From Ampullaceana balthica (lineage: Eukaryota > Mollusca > Gastropoda > Lymnaeidae): a DNA stretch of 64,000 nucleotides. The notes below the pieces were generated by a model. That model made no database searches. It worked only from the letters and a program-made list of their open reading frames with translations, and was not told where the DNA came from. Location: the NCBI GenBank assembly GCA_944989445.1, contig CALYLW010000980.1:160233-224232 (forward strand), in the 5' to 3' direction. The translations under genes were made by a program, and so were the position numbers. This document shows, piece after piece, positions 40,815 to 52,165 of this stretch. The number at the start of each line of letters is the position of its first letter. Position 1 is the first letter of the stretch.

Positions 40815-43787
40815 ATGTCAAGAAACGCCAGTTGGATTGAAGGCTATCCCTGTAAGTCTTTGTAAACTTTCATTTCTTAATTTAATGTTTTATAATCAAG
40901 ATTTTATTAATCTTTCGAAAACTTTTATTTTATAAAGAAACATTTATTTATCCACTTACATTGCCGAGGACCCACATCGCACATCTTTTGTTCAATATTA
41001 AAAATCATACAATTATATTGTTTATATTATATCCTCTATTGAAAAAAATAATTTAATTACTTTAAAATGATATACCTTAATGCAGTCTCAATAACTATAT
41101 AATAAGTTTTACTTGTTAAAATGTATAACTTATTTAAAATCTGAATGAACATGGAAGAACGTTGAAACAAATTCTGAGTCTTATGTTTGGTTCATGTACG
41201 AAGTTAAATTGTAAGCACTAAAAATCTGTTGTTGTTTTCATCACTGTTAATAAATGAAATATTTTTTGACTTCATTGATCTAAAGCATCTTCAGCCCCCA
41301 CTCCTGGCTTTAAGTTCATCAAACACTTTAAGGAAACGGATTCTTATATTTTTAAAAGAATGTAATCATATTTTAAAAGTAACATATTAGAAATGAAATT
41401 CATGCACTAATCCCTGCTTTAGTTTAACTTTGTTAATCTATCTACGGTTATGTTTTTTTTCTTCAAAAATTGTCGTAGTCTATTTCGATTGGCAATGATT
41501 GTTATATAAGAAATTAGCCAGGATCGTTTAAATGAGGTAAATAAAATAATTTCTCTTTCAAAATTACTGTGTGAGAAAAATTTTGTAAAAATATTTTTAT
41601 TTTCGGAAATATTTAGGAATACAAATTATGAATCCCACCTGGGAAGAAATAGTCTGAAATCGTAGACATTACTTTCTTAGTGCTTTCAAAATCCACAGTC
41701 CTTTCATTGACAATACATTTTTTGTTTCGATATGAAAACTTCATCGTTGTTTTTAAAAACATAATTCTTGGTGTTTTTTAATCTGTTCTATAGCCAAATT
41801 ATTCGCAGTGGTGTTGATGGTATCGCTGGGCCTACTGGTGGTAGAGCAATACGAAATCGCTGCCTCGATTACTTCTTCTAAGGATAAATTACATCACCAT
41901 GAGATCCACCAGTTTGGTAAAAGTATATTGAAGTTTGGGGGGATTCCCAAAAATTCCACCGTAAAAATCTACGATGAAAGTCTTGCTTGTTCTTTTCCGG
42001 ATATTGATCCTTTCGATTCGGAGATGATGAAATTATCAGGATTAGAAAACAGCAAAGTGAAATGTGAAGGCCAAATGCCAGATCTGGTCTACATTAAGGA
42101 TAACTGGCTAGAGATCAACCAAACACAGGTCAAGGCCGTTGCTGGTTTCATTTCCTGCAAGTATCAGGCGATCTTTGTTCACCCAGCAGGCGATATAAAT
42201 TTTAAAACCGGGGAATGGAGTGAACGATTTACTTCTAAAGTACAACTGAGCGAAGACAGTGAATTTCTCGTGACGATTTGTGAAAATAACTCATCTGAAA
42301 CGATTTCTGAAACGTACCACACCCTCATTCCAAAAAGCAGAGACTTGGCAGAGGAGCTGTCATTGAAACTAAAGAGGCGAAACGCGATTTTCAATCCCAA
42401 AGAAACACTGAGCGTTATCATAATAGGAATGGATAGCGTGCCTCGCAACCACTACATCAGGACGATGAACAAAACTTACCGGTACCTGATGAACGAATTG
42501 AGTTCATTTGACCTCAGCATGCACACGCAGGTTGGGGCCAACACATACCCAAACTATTTGGCGTTTCTAACCGGAAATTACGAAAACGAAATAAGAAAAT
42601 GGTGGCAGCCTTCGTGGAAATTCGACGCCGTTGACTTGGTTTGGAAGGACTTTGAGACTGCCGGTTACAGAACACTATACACAGAGGACCAACCCCATCT
42701 CGGGGCGTTTCACTTGGGACGAAATGGGTTTAAGCGCCCACCAACTCATCACTACAGTCGCCCGGTCTTATTGGCTGCCGAATATGACAGAGCCGTCTGG
42801 AAGGCCGGTGAGCATTGCTTGGGTAACCAACCGGAGATCACATTTCACTACGACTATGTTAAAAAGTTTTTAGAAACGTTCAAGGGCGATCCGCTGTGGG
42901 CGATGTGCTTTAACACGAGAATAAGCCATGACGATGCAACGACCACCAAAATGGCTGACGACCACACATACGACTTTTATAAATATCTCAAAGAAAGTGG
43001 ACATTTAAACAAGTCGTTGCTGATATCCTTTTCTGATCACGGTTTCAGATGGGGTCCGATTCGACAAACCAACAACGGCTTAGTTGAGAGCCGTGCTCCT
43101 TACACGATCCTGACATTTCCAAAGTGGTTCACTGACAAGTACCCGGATGTTGCGATGAATTTAAAAGCAAACACTCGACGACTAACGACCCATTTCGACA
43201 CTCACGCAACTTTGAGAGATCTGATATATTTCAAGTCCGATCGCATGAGTCCTTTAATTCCAGGGATTCACGGTAAATCCATTTTTGGGGAAATTCCAAA
43301 GTCAAGAGTCTGTGAAGACATTCCTATTTCCATGGAATTTTGTCTTTGCGGCCAAAGCCAAATGCAAGTGATCTCAAATTCACCAGAATTAAGTCATAAT
43401 TTGGCCAATCTCGTTTTAAGAATAATTAATCAGAAAACGAATAAACGAAAATGTGCTAATCTGTCCCTGGGCGAGATCGTTAAAGTAACACACTTCACAC
43501 ACTCAAAAGGTGACAAAAGGGAGCAGAGAGTGTTTAAAATTAGGTTCACTACTTCGCCAGGCGGCGCTCTTTACGAAGGAACGGTAACTACGGCAAAATG
43601 TGAGGACTCTGATCTGCTCGATTATTTTAAAATGCTAGAATTCGGGAAGAACAACAACACGCTCTTGGTGAAGGTCGGAGCCATCATTGACAGATTAAAT
43701 TTTTATAGAGGTCAGGCTGATTGTGAGTGGGATGTCATAAAGAAAGCCTATTGCTACTGTCAGAATCTAGTCCTTCAGGAATCATGA
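40815..43787 (+). CDS. DUF229 (sulfatase-like) membrane protein, two exons, complete
   Basis: Exon 1 is 40815-40851 (ATG in a CACCATGT context, 12 codons plus one base, donor GTAAGT); exon 2 is 41794-43787 after a TTCTATAG acceptor. The phase-1 join is in frame and gives 676 residues. Residues 14-30 are a hydrophobic signal anchor, so this is a predicted type II membrane protein with a lumenal or extracellular body. Landmarks of the family: L-S-V-I-I-I-G-M-D-S-V near residue 220, N-T-Y-P-N-Y-L-A-F-L-T-G, I-S-H-D-D-A, and S-F-S-D-H-G-F-R-W-G-P. The last ~130 residues after C-L-C-G-Q match the partial paralogue at 1-446. Substrate unknown. An exon-2-only start would lose part of the anchor. Confidence 0.85.
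40852..41793 (+). other. Intron of the DUF229 gene
   Basis: A 942-bp AT-rich intron with GTAAGT donor and a pyrimidine-containing TGTTCTATAG acceptor; no transposon recognised inside. Confidence 0.7.
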
Positions 43788-44055
43788 CGTTAATTTCTTT
43801 TTAAGGGGCATAGTTTGTTTAACATAATAAATTGATCGCATGTGATTGTGAAAGTGTCAAAACATATTGAAGACAACAGACCGAATATCAACGCTGTCGT
43901 AAAAATAGTTGACGGCAAAGCTTATTTTTTAGGGTTTTATTTATCACACAATTATTACATGCACTAAAAAACTATAGCTAAAATTTACTTTTATAAGAAG
44001 CTATGATTGTCAAGGTAAAAAAAAACAAAAAATTTTCTTAAGGTAAAAAAGAAAT
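43788..44055 (+). repeat. 3' flank of the DUF229 gene, duplicated at 447-720
   Basis: It shares CATGACGTTAATTT, the AATAAA at 43826-43831 (40 bp after the stop), ATCAACGCTGTCGTAAAAAT and AAGCTATGATTGTCAAGG with the other copy. Beyond 44055 the two flanks diverge. Confidence 0.8.
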
Positions 44056-44276
44056 AAAAACTCGAATAAGAATTGAAACGCAATTTGCAACAAGGAATTT
44101 CCAATTTTTTTTTATCAAAGGAAATCACTCTAGATTACATTAAAAGTCGAGTCAAATAAGTAATTCTTAAATTAAACACAATATGACGTCATATACCCTC
44201 AGGCTACATCAGAGGCGTCACTAGGGTTGGTGTCACCCGGGGCGGTAGCTCATGGTGTCACCCCTTCACGACTGAA

Positions 44277-44666
44277 GGGGCCGTCCATAAATGACGTCAC
44301 GCGAGGTTGCCGATTTTTACCCCACCCTCCCCCAGCGTCATACTTTGTCACAAAAATATAGACCCCGTCCCTTTTTTACGATATGACGTCACAAAGCTTT
44401 GACACCCCTCCCCCAAGCCGTATTTTCTCAATAAAAATTAGCATGTTGCAAATTATTTTTGTCATTTAAATATGTATTTATGGTAAGTCTGCACTGTAAT
44501 ATCGTAACACGTGTGAAGTCATTGAAAACGTAATTAAATAAATGGTAAACAATCAAATATTTAAGTGGAACTTTTATTTAAAGTTTCGCGTTTTTGATGT
44601 GACGTCACATTTCCTAAACACCACCCTCCTCATACCACATCGTCACAGATGCGTGGACCCCCCTAT
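44277..44666. mobile_element. MITE with GGGGCCGTCCATAAATGACG terminus (right end lost)
   Basis: The left terminal repeat runs 44277-44303 and includes the palindrome TGACGTCA. The body (CACAAAGCTTTGACACCCC, GCATGTTGCAAATTATTTTT, TATCGTAACACGTGTGAAG, TTTTTGATGTGACGTCAC) matches 52270-53453 and 57667-58062. The right terminal repeat is missing. It is nested in the hAT element. Confidence 0.75.
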
Positions 44667-44760
44667 GGCGGATTAAAAGGGGGGGGGGTGCTGAACGGGC
44701 TAAAGCCCCCAATAATTTAAGGGCCCCCAAACTTTTTATGAATTATAGTGTATAATAAAG

Positions 44761-46560
44761 ATGCAGGCCATTATGTTTGTACGAATCCCTGAAAATGCCT
44801 TGGACAGTCATACGGCAATGCTGCAAATGAGTAGGAAGTATAACCGAAAGCAGGCTATTCTTCGTGAGAAGTGCATTGTAGCTCATTATGTGCCGTGCAC
44901 AGCTCATTCCTTTAATTTGGTTGGGAAAAGAGCAGCAGGTTGTCCTACTGCGGTCAGATTTTTTTATCTCCTGCAAAATCTTTATACCCGACTTGTTGCA
45001 TCTACTCATCGTTGACAGGTACTTCAAAAACATATGAAATTGATACATGCTAACAAAGCCTTGTCTGACACAAGATGGTCAGCCTGACATTATGCTGTAA
45101 GGTCTGTTAATAGCTCATACCATGAGAATATCGCAGCACTGGAAGAATTAGCAACGAATGAAAATCAGCCACGTGACTGCCGACTTGAAGAAGAAGGATT
45201 TCTAAAGGAAATTGAACAACTGGAAGTCGCTATTTTACTTGAAATTTGGGAAACAATTTTAGAAAGGAAGTATCTCATTGAGTTTGTTAAAAAATAGCAT
45301 TCTTAATTTTATTCCTATGAAGACAAAAGAAAGGAAAAGTCCGTGGTAAAAACAGTGTAAACAATCTTCAATACTATCAAACAAAAAAGAAAGCGTCAGT
45401 TTGATAAATGACATCAACAAAACAGTATTCTCCTGGAGAAAAAAATTCAAGATTGAGGTATTTCTGGTAATCATTGACAAACTTTCTTAAGCCCTACAAC
45501 ATTGGTTAGGTGCATATAAATACATCCATGAGAAATTTGGCTTTCTTACAAACCTAACTGAGCTCAGCACTTTCGCCACCCGATGGGCAGCAGCCAAGTT
45601 AATGGAAGAACATTCAAGTGATTTCGAAGAAGGGGTCGGGTAAATCCGAAGCAACCGTTTCGTCCCCCTCAATTTACTAGCAACGCCATCGAGCGGTGCC
45701 GGTTTAGGGCCAGGAGCGCCAGTACGGATTAGCAAAAAGTGCCGCGAAGAACGCATTGGACGCCAGCTCTGAGGAAACCTTCCAGTGGGGGTTGCACCCT
45801 AGGTAGGTCTTTGATGATCCCCCGGTCTGCGGCGGTCCTAACCATGGAGACCCGTGTGCTTTGCCGGGATGGCGCCAAAGTGGTAGCGGGTCGTAGTAGG
45901 AAATTCCACCACCTCCTTGTGAGGGCAACTTAGTGGGAGGCATCTTCGACTGTATGTCCTGGATGCCCAGGTGGCCGCTTCAGAAGCGACCGCTTTTTTT
46001 GGGAGGGGGGGGGTTCCTCAGCTGTTACATCCCTTTGGTGGCCAGATGGCTAAGGGGGTCTTCCGGGAAGAAGCATAAAGAGCACTAGGCTCGGGGCTTC
46101 TGATTTTCTTCCACATGTAGGTTCATGAGTGATTTCGAAGACTGTTTACCTTCAGAATTAGTCCAATTTTCAGAACTCTTAAAAAAGTTATTGTCCAGCC
46201 CCAGGCTCATGGTAAGGAAAAGGAATTAGCACAAAGCGAAACTCAAAAAACTTGCACATAGCTAAAAATTTTGCTGCTTTTGAATGAGCTATATTTCACA
46301 CAGTCTTTTACAAATGTACACATCGCACTTCGCATCTATCTTTCAATGATGACATCAAACTGCAACTGAGAGCGATCCTTTTCAAAGTTGAAAAGAATAT
46401 ATAATGAGTTAGAATTTGCATGGGACGAAAAATGCTGAATATGCTCTCTCTAATGAGCATTGAAAAGTAACTTGTAAGCTTACTCAGCTTTATTGACTTG
46501 ATTGAAAACTTCGCCATTTGAAAAATTCGCAAACGAAAGTTGTAGGTTGAAATAATAATC
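44761..46560 (+). pseudogene. hAT transposase-like gene (DUF4371/ZMYM1-like), broken
   Basis: The first open part (44761-45015) reads C-I-V-A-H-Y-V-P-C-T-A-H-S-F-N-L-V-G, then R-F-F-Y-L-L-Q-N-L-Y-T-R-L-V-A-S-T-H-R, landmark text of DUF4371/ZMYM1-like proteins of hAT origin. After a stop the next frame gives L-S-D-T-R-W-S-A and A-A-L-E-E-L-A-T-N-E. The region is interrupted by an inserted element at 45630-46127 and continues as L-P-S-E-L-V-Q-F. Multiple stops; no intact C-terminal dimerisation region. It is the likely former transposase of the surrounding element. Confidence 0.75.
45630..46127 (+). mobile_element. 5'-truncated ~700-bp short element with 13-bp TSD
   Basis: AGTGATTTCGAAG flanks both ends (45617-45629 and 46128-46140). 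The insert starts within the body of the element (AAGGGGTCGGG, equivalent to about 56731) and ends CTTCCACATGTAGGTTCATG. It lacks the LINE-like 5' block. The long target duplication and 5' truncation are the marks of target-primed reverse transcription. It splits the hAT transposase pseudogene. Confidence 0.92.
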
Positions 46561-47240
46561 ATACATATTTTTCAATAATTTTTGTTATTTCAAATAGAGA
46601 AAAGAATTCGTTACCTCATGAATTTTTTTTTAAAATACGGAGTTTCGCGTAATACTATTCTTTACGGGGGCGCGTTCGAAGCACTAAACAGCGTAAGTCG
46701 GAATGGGACCGTCGTAACCGGAGGACTACCTGTATATAAACATGCATATCTATGCTTTCACGCCTTTAATAAATATATATATAAAAAATATTACACTCAA
46801 AGACATTGAAATCATAATTTTCCTCAAGAAAAATATCGACAAAGAAAACCCATCTTTTGATTTTTTTCTTTGGGAAGGGGGGGGGGTGATAAAATCGTAT
46901 TCCCCCCACCCCACTGTGGGGGAGGGAGTCGTGAGGTGGGATTCGTTCATGCTGTCGGTGTGTCCAAGCCCAAATGGCTTTATATCTTTTAAAACAGAAG
47001 ACACTGCCCCTTTCATTCCAGCCTTTTTTAAAGATCTCTCTGCTGCGACTATTTCTTTTCTTTTTTTCCTAATTTGTTTTAATGTTGTTCCTGTGTTGGG
47101 ACTGTTTTATTATTGCAAGTTAACTGATATTTTTTTAATAAGAATTTTCGCGTTTAACGTATTTCATTGTATTTCTTAATTTCTTTCTAGATTAAAAAAA
47201 TTGTCATCTTTTTTTTCTGACATAAAATCGTACACAGTAA
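46561..47240. other. 3' part of the hAT element, no coding remnant
   Basis: AT-rich; the plus-strand frame 46742-47179 is hydrophobic low-complexity sequence and matches no transposase region I know. Confidence 0.5.
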
Positions 47241-47333
47241 AATTTTAGGCTCGGGTGTCACCCCCTGACGGGTGTCACCCGGGGCGGCCCGCCCCCCCCC
47301 CGCCCCCCCCCTAGTGACGCCACTGGGCTACAT

Positions 47334-48158
47334 CACACCAAGAATGTTTCAATATAATGCGCACCACGCAAGAATCTAAGCATTCACAAAAGCGAGAAGA
47401 CCCCATTAACTATCATTCTAGATTACATTAAAAGTCATTTCAAATCAATAATTTTGAAATTAAACAAAACAATTGCTTTAAATAATTGTTTTTAAAATTT
47501 TGGGAGTTGAAGGAATATAGCATTTTTGAAAAATTCCTGCTACAACATTTGTTCTAAATATTATTAGCTATTGTTTGAAGTTTGTTTCAACCCGATAGAT
47601 GTTATTGTTGGCGATAAATTGACAAAATACTGATATTTTTTCGGGTTTTTTTTTGATTTTCCAGGAAATCAAGCATACCTTTTCGTTATTTTTTTGGCCG
47701 TTGCACGTCCTGGGACCTCCTTAGCATATTTGCAAATGCCAGAACCCTTCTATCTGGTATGGTTCACGAGGAGTTGCATTGTCAAGCTTGACAGACATTT
47801 CGAATCTATAAACGCAATTTTTCAATGGGAAATTGCGTTAAAAAACTAGCGTGGAGGCCAAGAAAAGATACTTAACATAGAGCTCCAAAGAGTATGCATA
47901 TGAGTTAAAATTGTTTGTGCCAATTTTCTCTTAGTTTCTGTTTTAGTTTATTTTAATGTTTAAAGGGGGCTCAATTTTAAGCTTATAAAATGTTTATCAT
48001 GTTCGGGTTAGGGATTAAGTTTGACACCCCAATTATGCAAATGGTTCTGGCAATTAATGTTTCTACCTGCGATGTAGCCATAGCAGAATGACGTGAATTC
48101 AAATTAACGATATTTAGTAATGTTCATGCCCTCTCCTCAGCCTCACAAATACAAAAAA
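47334..48158. other. Stretch with no recognised gene
   Basis: Begins with a short Helentron-like fragment (TTTCAATATAATGCGCACCAC at 47348-47368); the remainder is AT-rich without a recognisable frame. Confidence 0.5.
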
Positions 48159-48372
48159 TACATCTTATCTTATATATTACAGACGCTCTTTCTATACATG
48201 AGATTAAAGCATCCAACGCTTATCCTTGGTTTACGTTGAGTCTTGAATTTTTTAAAAGAATTGTTAATGTTGATGGTGTTTTGGTTTTCCAGGCTTGTCA
48301 GACAATCCGAACTGAATGCCAAACGGAATTAATGATTTTGTGTGTTTGTTCTTCCGAATGAAAATAAATAAA
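48159..48372 (-). pseudogene. 3'-end fragment of the ATAAG LINE
   Basis: On the minus strand it ends with the LINE tail (ATAAGATG after a diverged GCATCC...GAGCGTCTGTAA segment) and upstream retains diverged text equivalent to the C-terminal G-I-R-x-W and R-T-N-T region (TTTGTTCTTCCGAATGAAA on the plus strand). Confidence 0.65.
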
Positions 48373-48984
48373 TGTGTTTTACTCCTATGATCCGATTGTT
48401 GTTAAATATTGTTGTTGCGTTATATTTCCAAGTTTGAATTTTTACTGAGACCGAATATAATGTTTGCTCGGCATAACGTTTACCTTCCCGCCCTTGAAAT
48501 CACAGCGTTTGTTACATAGACTGTATTTTGTTCTGAGAAGAGATTGAAGAACGTTGTTAGGTTAAAAAAACAGGGATGCAACCAATATATTCCAAACAAA
48601 AGATATTGCAATCGATAAATATTGTAATAGATCCCTTAATCAAATTGGCAATAGTAAGGGACTCAAATAATATAGAGTCCTAATAAAGTCATGAAAATAA
48701 GATTTATGAAGAATAATTGTATGTAAGAGTGTAAACTCCATGATATGATAGTCAGACTTGTCGTGCTGTATAGTAAAGTTTTGAAAACACTGTTTTGATA
48801 GGTGGGCGGGTGAAGCTTAACTTCGCTACGGACACGATCTTTATGATTTTACTTCTCATTTCAAGCTCTACAGGTTGCTTTGGAGTAGTAAAACAAAAGT
48901 AATAAAAATAAAGTTTTTTGGGGGAAAGGTTAGCTAAGGTATCTTTGAGACCTCTGTGTTAAAAAAGAGACACTAGAACCGAAA
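48373..48984. other. Stretch with no recognised gene
   Basis: AT-rich, no recognisable frame. Confidence 0.5.
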
Positions 48985-49150
48985 ATTATTTTACGTATTT
49001 ATTATAATACGCAGCGCAAGACCATCCGAAAATACAAAATGGTAGTTATGTGTCGTAAAACATGTTTAATATAATGCGCACCTATCAGGAATATGTTTAT
49101 AAAAGTTTTGTCAATAAAATACGCACCTTATTGCGCGACAGAAAGGCAAG
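48985..49150 (-). repeat. Fragment of a subtype 2 Helentron-like unit
   Basis: Carries TATAATACGCAGCGCAAGAC, AGTTATGTGTCGTAAAACATG, TTTAATATAATGCGCACC and ACGCACCTTATTGCGCGACA in the order of the 35235-35719 unit; both termini missing. Confidence 0.75.
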
Positions 49151-49164
49151 TGAAGTAGTATTCA

Positions 49165-49316
49165 CAAGTTTTATTTAGCCACCACTAGCAAGCAAGGTAT
49201 TGTGTGGCCAGCATAATGCCCCCGGGGCCTTGCCAGCACCGAGAATAGAACCGTGAATCTCTTCCACTACGGTTCGGCAGTCCAGGGCGCTACCGATAGA
49301 CAACCGCGGTCCGTAC
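49165..49316 (-). mobile_element. Second type of tRNA-headed SINE
   Basis: On the minus strand, TGTCTATCGGTAGCGCCCTGG resembles an A box and ACGGTTCTATTCTCGG, about 40 bp on, a B box. The following GGTGCTGGCAAGGCCCCGGG and the AATAAAA-type end are unlike the SINE at 17098. Boundaries are uncertain; it could instead be a degraded tRNA pseudogene. Confidence 0.45.
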
Positions 49317-49399
49317 ACATTAAAATTCAAATAAATAATAATAAAATAATGAAAACAAAATGAAATAAATAAAAATATGTACATAAATGTAAACCCCTA

Positions 49400-50315
49400 C
49401 CTTTTGAGTGAGGCGATGTGTCGGAGGAGGTGATAGGAGAGGAGAACAGATGGCACAAAACATTACCTATATGAAACACTTAACTGTATAAAAATATTAC
49501 ATTGTGTACAAACTTTGCATGAATCAATGCTAAATTAACACTTACATTTAATACAATTGCACACTAAACATACGTAACTTAACACTTAGACTTATGCAGG
49601 TTTTTAAGTAATTTTTATTTTAAATTTATTGTTTTTGTTTTGCGGTTTCTAATTTTCTGGTTCACCTTTTATTTTCTTCGCCACACTTCCACCAACATCT
49701 TCGCTTACATCAGCAAAATATTGCTAAAATAAGGCTTTTTTTGGTCAGGTTTTTATATAATGTCTGTGAAATGAGACATGCAAATTTAACTGACTTGTGC
49801 AACCTGTTTGAACCTTTACGCGGTGTTTCTTTTCAATAAACTAACCAATAGGATAGCAGACTAGTTGATGGCAAGTTGAATGCAGTCACGTGATGCTCAG
49901 TGTTGTCAGTTGTGCGTTTTTCATATATTGGATTTTTATTTTCGTATTAGGGAAAAAATATTCTTTGAGTTGCCTTTCACATCCTGGACTTTTCGTAACT
50001 TAATACATTAGTATCTCTAAATACCACACTATTCTAATTCATTCAGTTTTAGATTTTACTGCCATTAAAATCATTGAATAAATTTCATATAAATAATATT
50101 TTTTTACTTGTATTAAACGTTTAAGTTACTGCATAAGCTTGACTAGAGTAAATAGATGCATATTAAATAAATCTATTTAATGGAATTAAATCTAATACAA
50201 TCATAAAAAGAAGGGGAAAAAACAAGATCGGGACTTTTAATGAAATTTAATTAACCCACCACATCTTTCTCAATGTCAAAATATGTTAAACTGATTTGAC
50301 ATACGTATTTATGAT
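49400..50315. other. Downstream region of the Ig-lectin gene
   Basis: AT-rich sequence without a recognised gene; no clear AATAAA on the minus strand within 200 bp of the stop (a CATAAA lies about 10 bp downstream). Confidence 0.4.
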
Positions 50316-52094
50316 TTAATAAAAAGCAATCCAATCAACGCTTAAATCAGTGTTAGAAATTTCACAGTAAATGTAGAAACCTGAGTGGCTGATACTATAG
50401 ACATGAATTTTGTAGTACCCCGAATTAGAGTTACGCCTGTGAAAAGGGACAGTTGTCAGGATTGTGGGAATTGTTGGGAGTGTGTCGGGAAAATAAATTA
50501 ACTGTGAGTAGGTCAAGCAATTGGAAAGACTGCCAAATTGGAAGGCATGCACTCTGGTCTCATTTTGGGTTTCATTCATGGAGGTCAACATGATGTCATC
50601 CTTGAGTCTCGTGTTCTCCTCCATCAGCTCGGTTATCAGCCTGGAGTGCTCGGAGATCTGATTAACTAGGTCAGATAATCTGGGCTCGGTCGAGGTTATC
50701 TCCACCGACGTCCACAGTGATACCGGGTGCTTGTCTAGGCTGAGTGCATACACCTCACAGAAGTAGATCCCTGCCTGCTCCTCCACTGGCCTGGCCCACG
50801 TCAACTGGAGGTAGCCCTGCTCCCCGGTCAGTGGCGACTGGTGGCTGGTACCTTCTACCTTGAAACGACCGATGATCGGGGATTCGTCTAAGACACCATC
50901 AAACGGTGTCAAGCTGGCCAGCGTGTCCCTCAGTCCTGTGCCTTTGTTTTCTTTGGTGATGATTATGGAGGTTACGTATGAAATTCCGGAGTCTGACACG
51001 TCATTCTTTGCTGTGTTCGCTGTCGAAGCAGTGGTTGAAGAAGCCCCCGACCAATTGCGGATGGTTGTGCTCGAAACGCCAGGTCTCCATGGTGCTTTGT
51101 CTTGAACGGAGCAACGGAGACTGAATGATTGGGTTAGGATTGGGTGGATAACGTCTTGGCTGGCCTTGAAAACGACCACGGACGCATCTGGGAGGCAAAA
51201 GACAATTTTTAAAATAATATCTATTTATTTGTTGTTTTTTGTGGTAGTTTTTTACGTTTTTTTTGTTACTTTAAGGGGCATTCTTATTTATGCATTTCAA
51301 AATATTAAAATAAACAAAGGACATGTCAACAATTAATTTTTTTGTATCTGAGTAATTGTATGCAGTGTTTTCAACCTAGAAAGAGAGTTTATGAACAATT
51401 ATATTTCAATGTTGAAGTACACTATTAGGTATCTGTTAACAACGAAATATAAATAAATACGTGATAGTGGTTCTAAATGTCTTAATTGAAAATGAATTCT
51501 CATGAAGCAAATTCAAAAACTGATTTTAAAATATATTTCGCTATGTACAGGTTTGATGCTAAAAAACAAATTTTCACACATTTACAGACACAAACATGTA
51601 GTATAAATGTGCTCTCTCAAAACATGTTTAAACATTTTTATAAATAATTTTTTCACAATGACACAATAATAATATTAATAAAATTAACAACAGTTATAAT
51701 AATAATAAAAATTGCAATATAATAATTATTATAACAATGACAATAATAATAAAAATGTAATAATTATAACAAAAGTAAAATAAATGGGGCCTAATAATTA
51801 GACTACTGTTATTATTTTACTATCATTATTACTATTATTGTAATTATTATTATTATCATCATAATTGTTATTACTTCATGAATTTAACCTTTTGTTTAAT
51901 TTTACCCTTAACCGAATGCTAAATTATTTATCAGAGACTTTGATTTTGCAAGATATTAATGTGACATACGTACAGGTATAGCCATAAATAAAAAAGCCAT
52001 TTAATTTATTTAAAATACAGATTATTTTTCTACCTGATTGAAAAGCTGTAGCTAGTAAAACAGCCACAGCAAGAAGGCCTTTCGTTAGGGTCAT
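50316..52094 (-). CDS. Secreted Ig / coiled-coil / H-type lectin protein, two exons
   Basis: Exon 1 (52094-52034) encodes M-T-L-T-K-G-L-L-A-V-A-V-L-L-A-T-A, a signal peptide, and ends with a GTAGAA donor. Exon 2 (51187-50316) follows a CCTCCCAG acceptor; the phase-1 join is in frame, giving 310 residues. Residues ~24-184 form an Ig-like domain with Cys46 (L-R-C-S) and Cys164 (A-G-I-Y-F-C). Residues ~191-224 are a coiled coil (leucine heptads, L-I-T-E-L-M-E-E-N). Residues ~232-310 fit the H-type lectin family: I-Y-F-P, Y-S-I-S-H-S-G-F, the paired Cys244 and Cys295, and the final V-D-W-I-A-F. N-E-T occurs twice as possible N-glycosylation sites. H-type lectins bind GalNAc-type sugars. The layout parallels snail FREP/CREP/GREP immune lectins but with a different lectin domain. 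Confidence 0.85.
51188..52033 (-). other. Intron of the Ig-lectin gene, with AAT-rich tract
   Basis: The 846-bp intron separates the signal peptide from the mature protein at phase 1. It contains a tract of irregular AAT/ATT triplets at 51650-51890, arranged so that AAT-type repeats on one side face ATT-type repeats on the other. Confidence 0.75.
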
Positions 52095-52157
52095 CTTTGA
52101 GCTATTTCTCTCTCATCGTTTAGTCGTATAAATAATACCCGAGTACTTCTAGATATG

Positions 52158-52165
52158 TTTTTATA
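52158..52165 (-). promoter_or_regulatory. TATA box of the Ig-lectin gene
   Basis: TATAAAAA on the minus strand, 63 bp before the ATG. Transcription starting about 30 bp downstream would give a short 5' leader of about 35 bases. The position fits well; no other core element was recognised. Confidence 0.55.

Larger units (their letters stand above)
44210..47325 (+). mobile_element. hAT transposon with exact 8-bp target duplication
   Basis: Ends are CAGAGGCGTCACTAGGG at the left and CCCTAGTGACGCCACTG at the right (inverted repeat of about 17 bp with one mismatch). GGCTACAT flanks both ends (44202-44209, 47326-47333). Inside is a broken transposase-like coding region in plus orientation. A MITE (44277-44666) and a short LINE-related element (45630-46127) have inserted since. 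The terminal regions both contain GTGTCACCCGGGGCGG, and the right end has long C runs. Confidence 0.92.

Noticed and set aside
41808..43787. DUF229 gene starting at the GTG at 41808
   Set aside because: An upstream exon with ATG, donor, acceptor and matching phase completes the signal anchor.
45487..45943. Frames at 45487-45943, 56817-57146 and 34391-34576 with similar GTPP/PTKLP-type text
   Set aside because: They are shadows in different copies of the same ~700-bp short element, with no conserved frame across copies.
46742..47179. 145-codon hydrophobic frame
   Set aside because: It lies in the non-coding right part of a hAT element, is low complexity and has no homology that I recognise.
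50316..52094. Annotation as a FREP (fibrinogen-related protein)
   Set aside because: The C-terminal domain is about 80 residues with H-type lectin landmarks; the fibrinogen domain is about 200 residues with different motifs.
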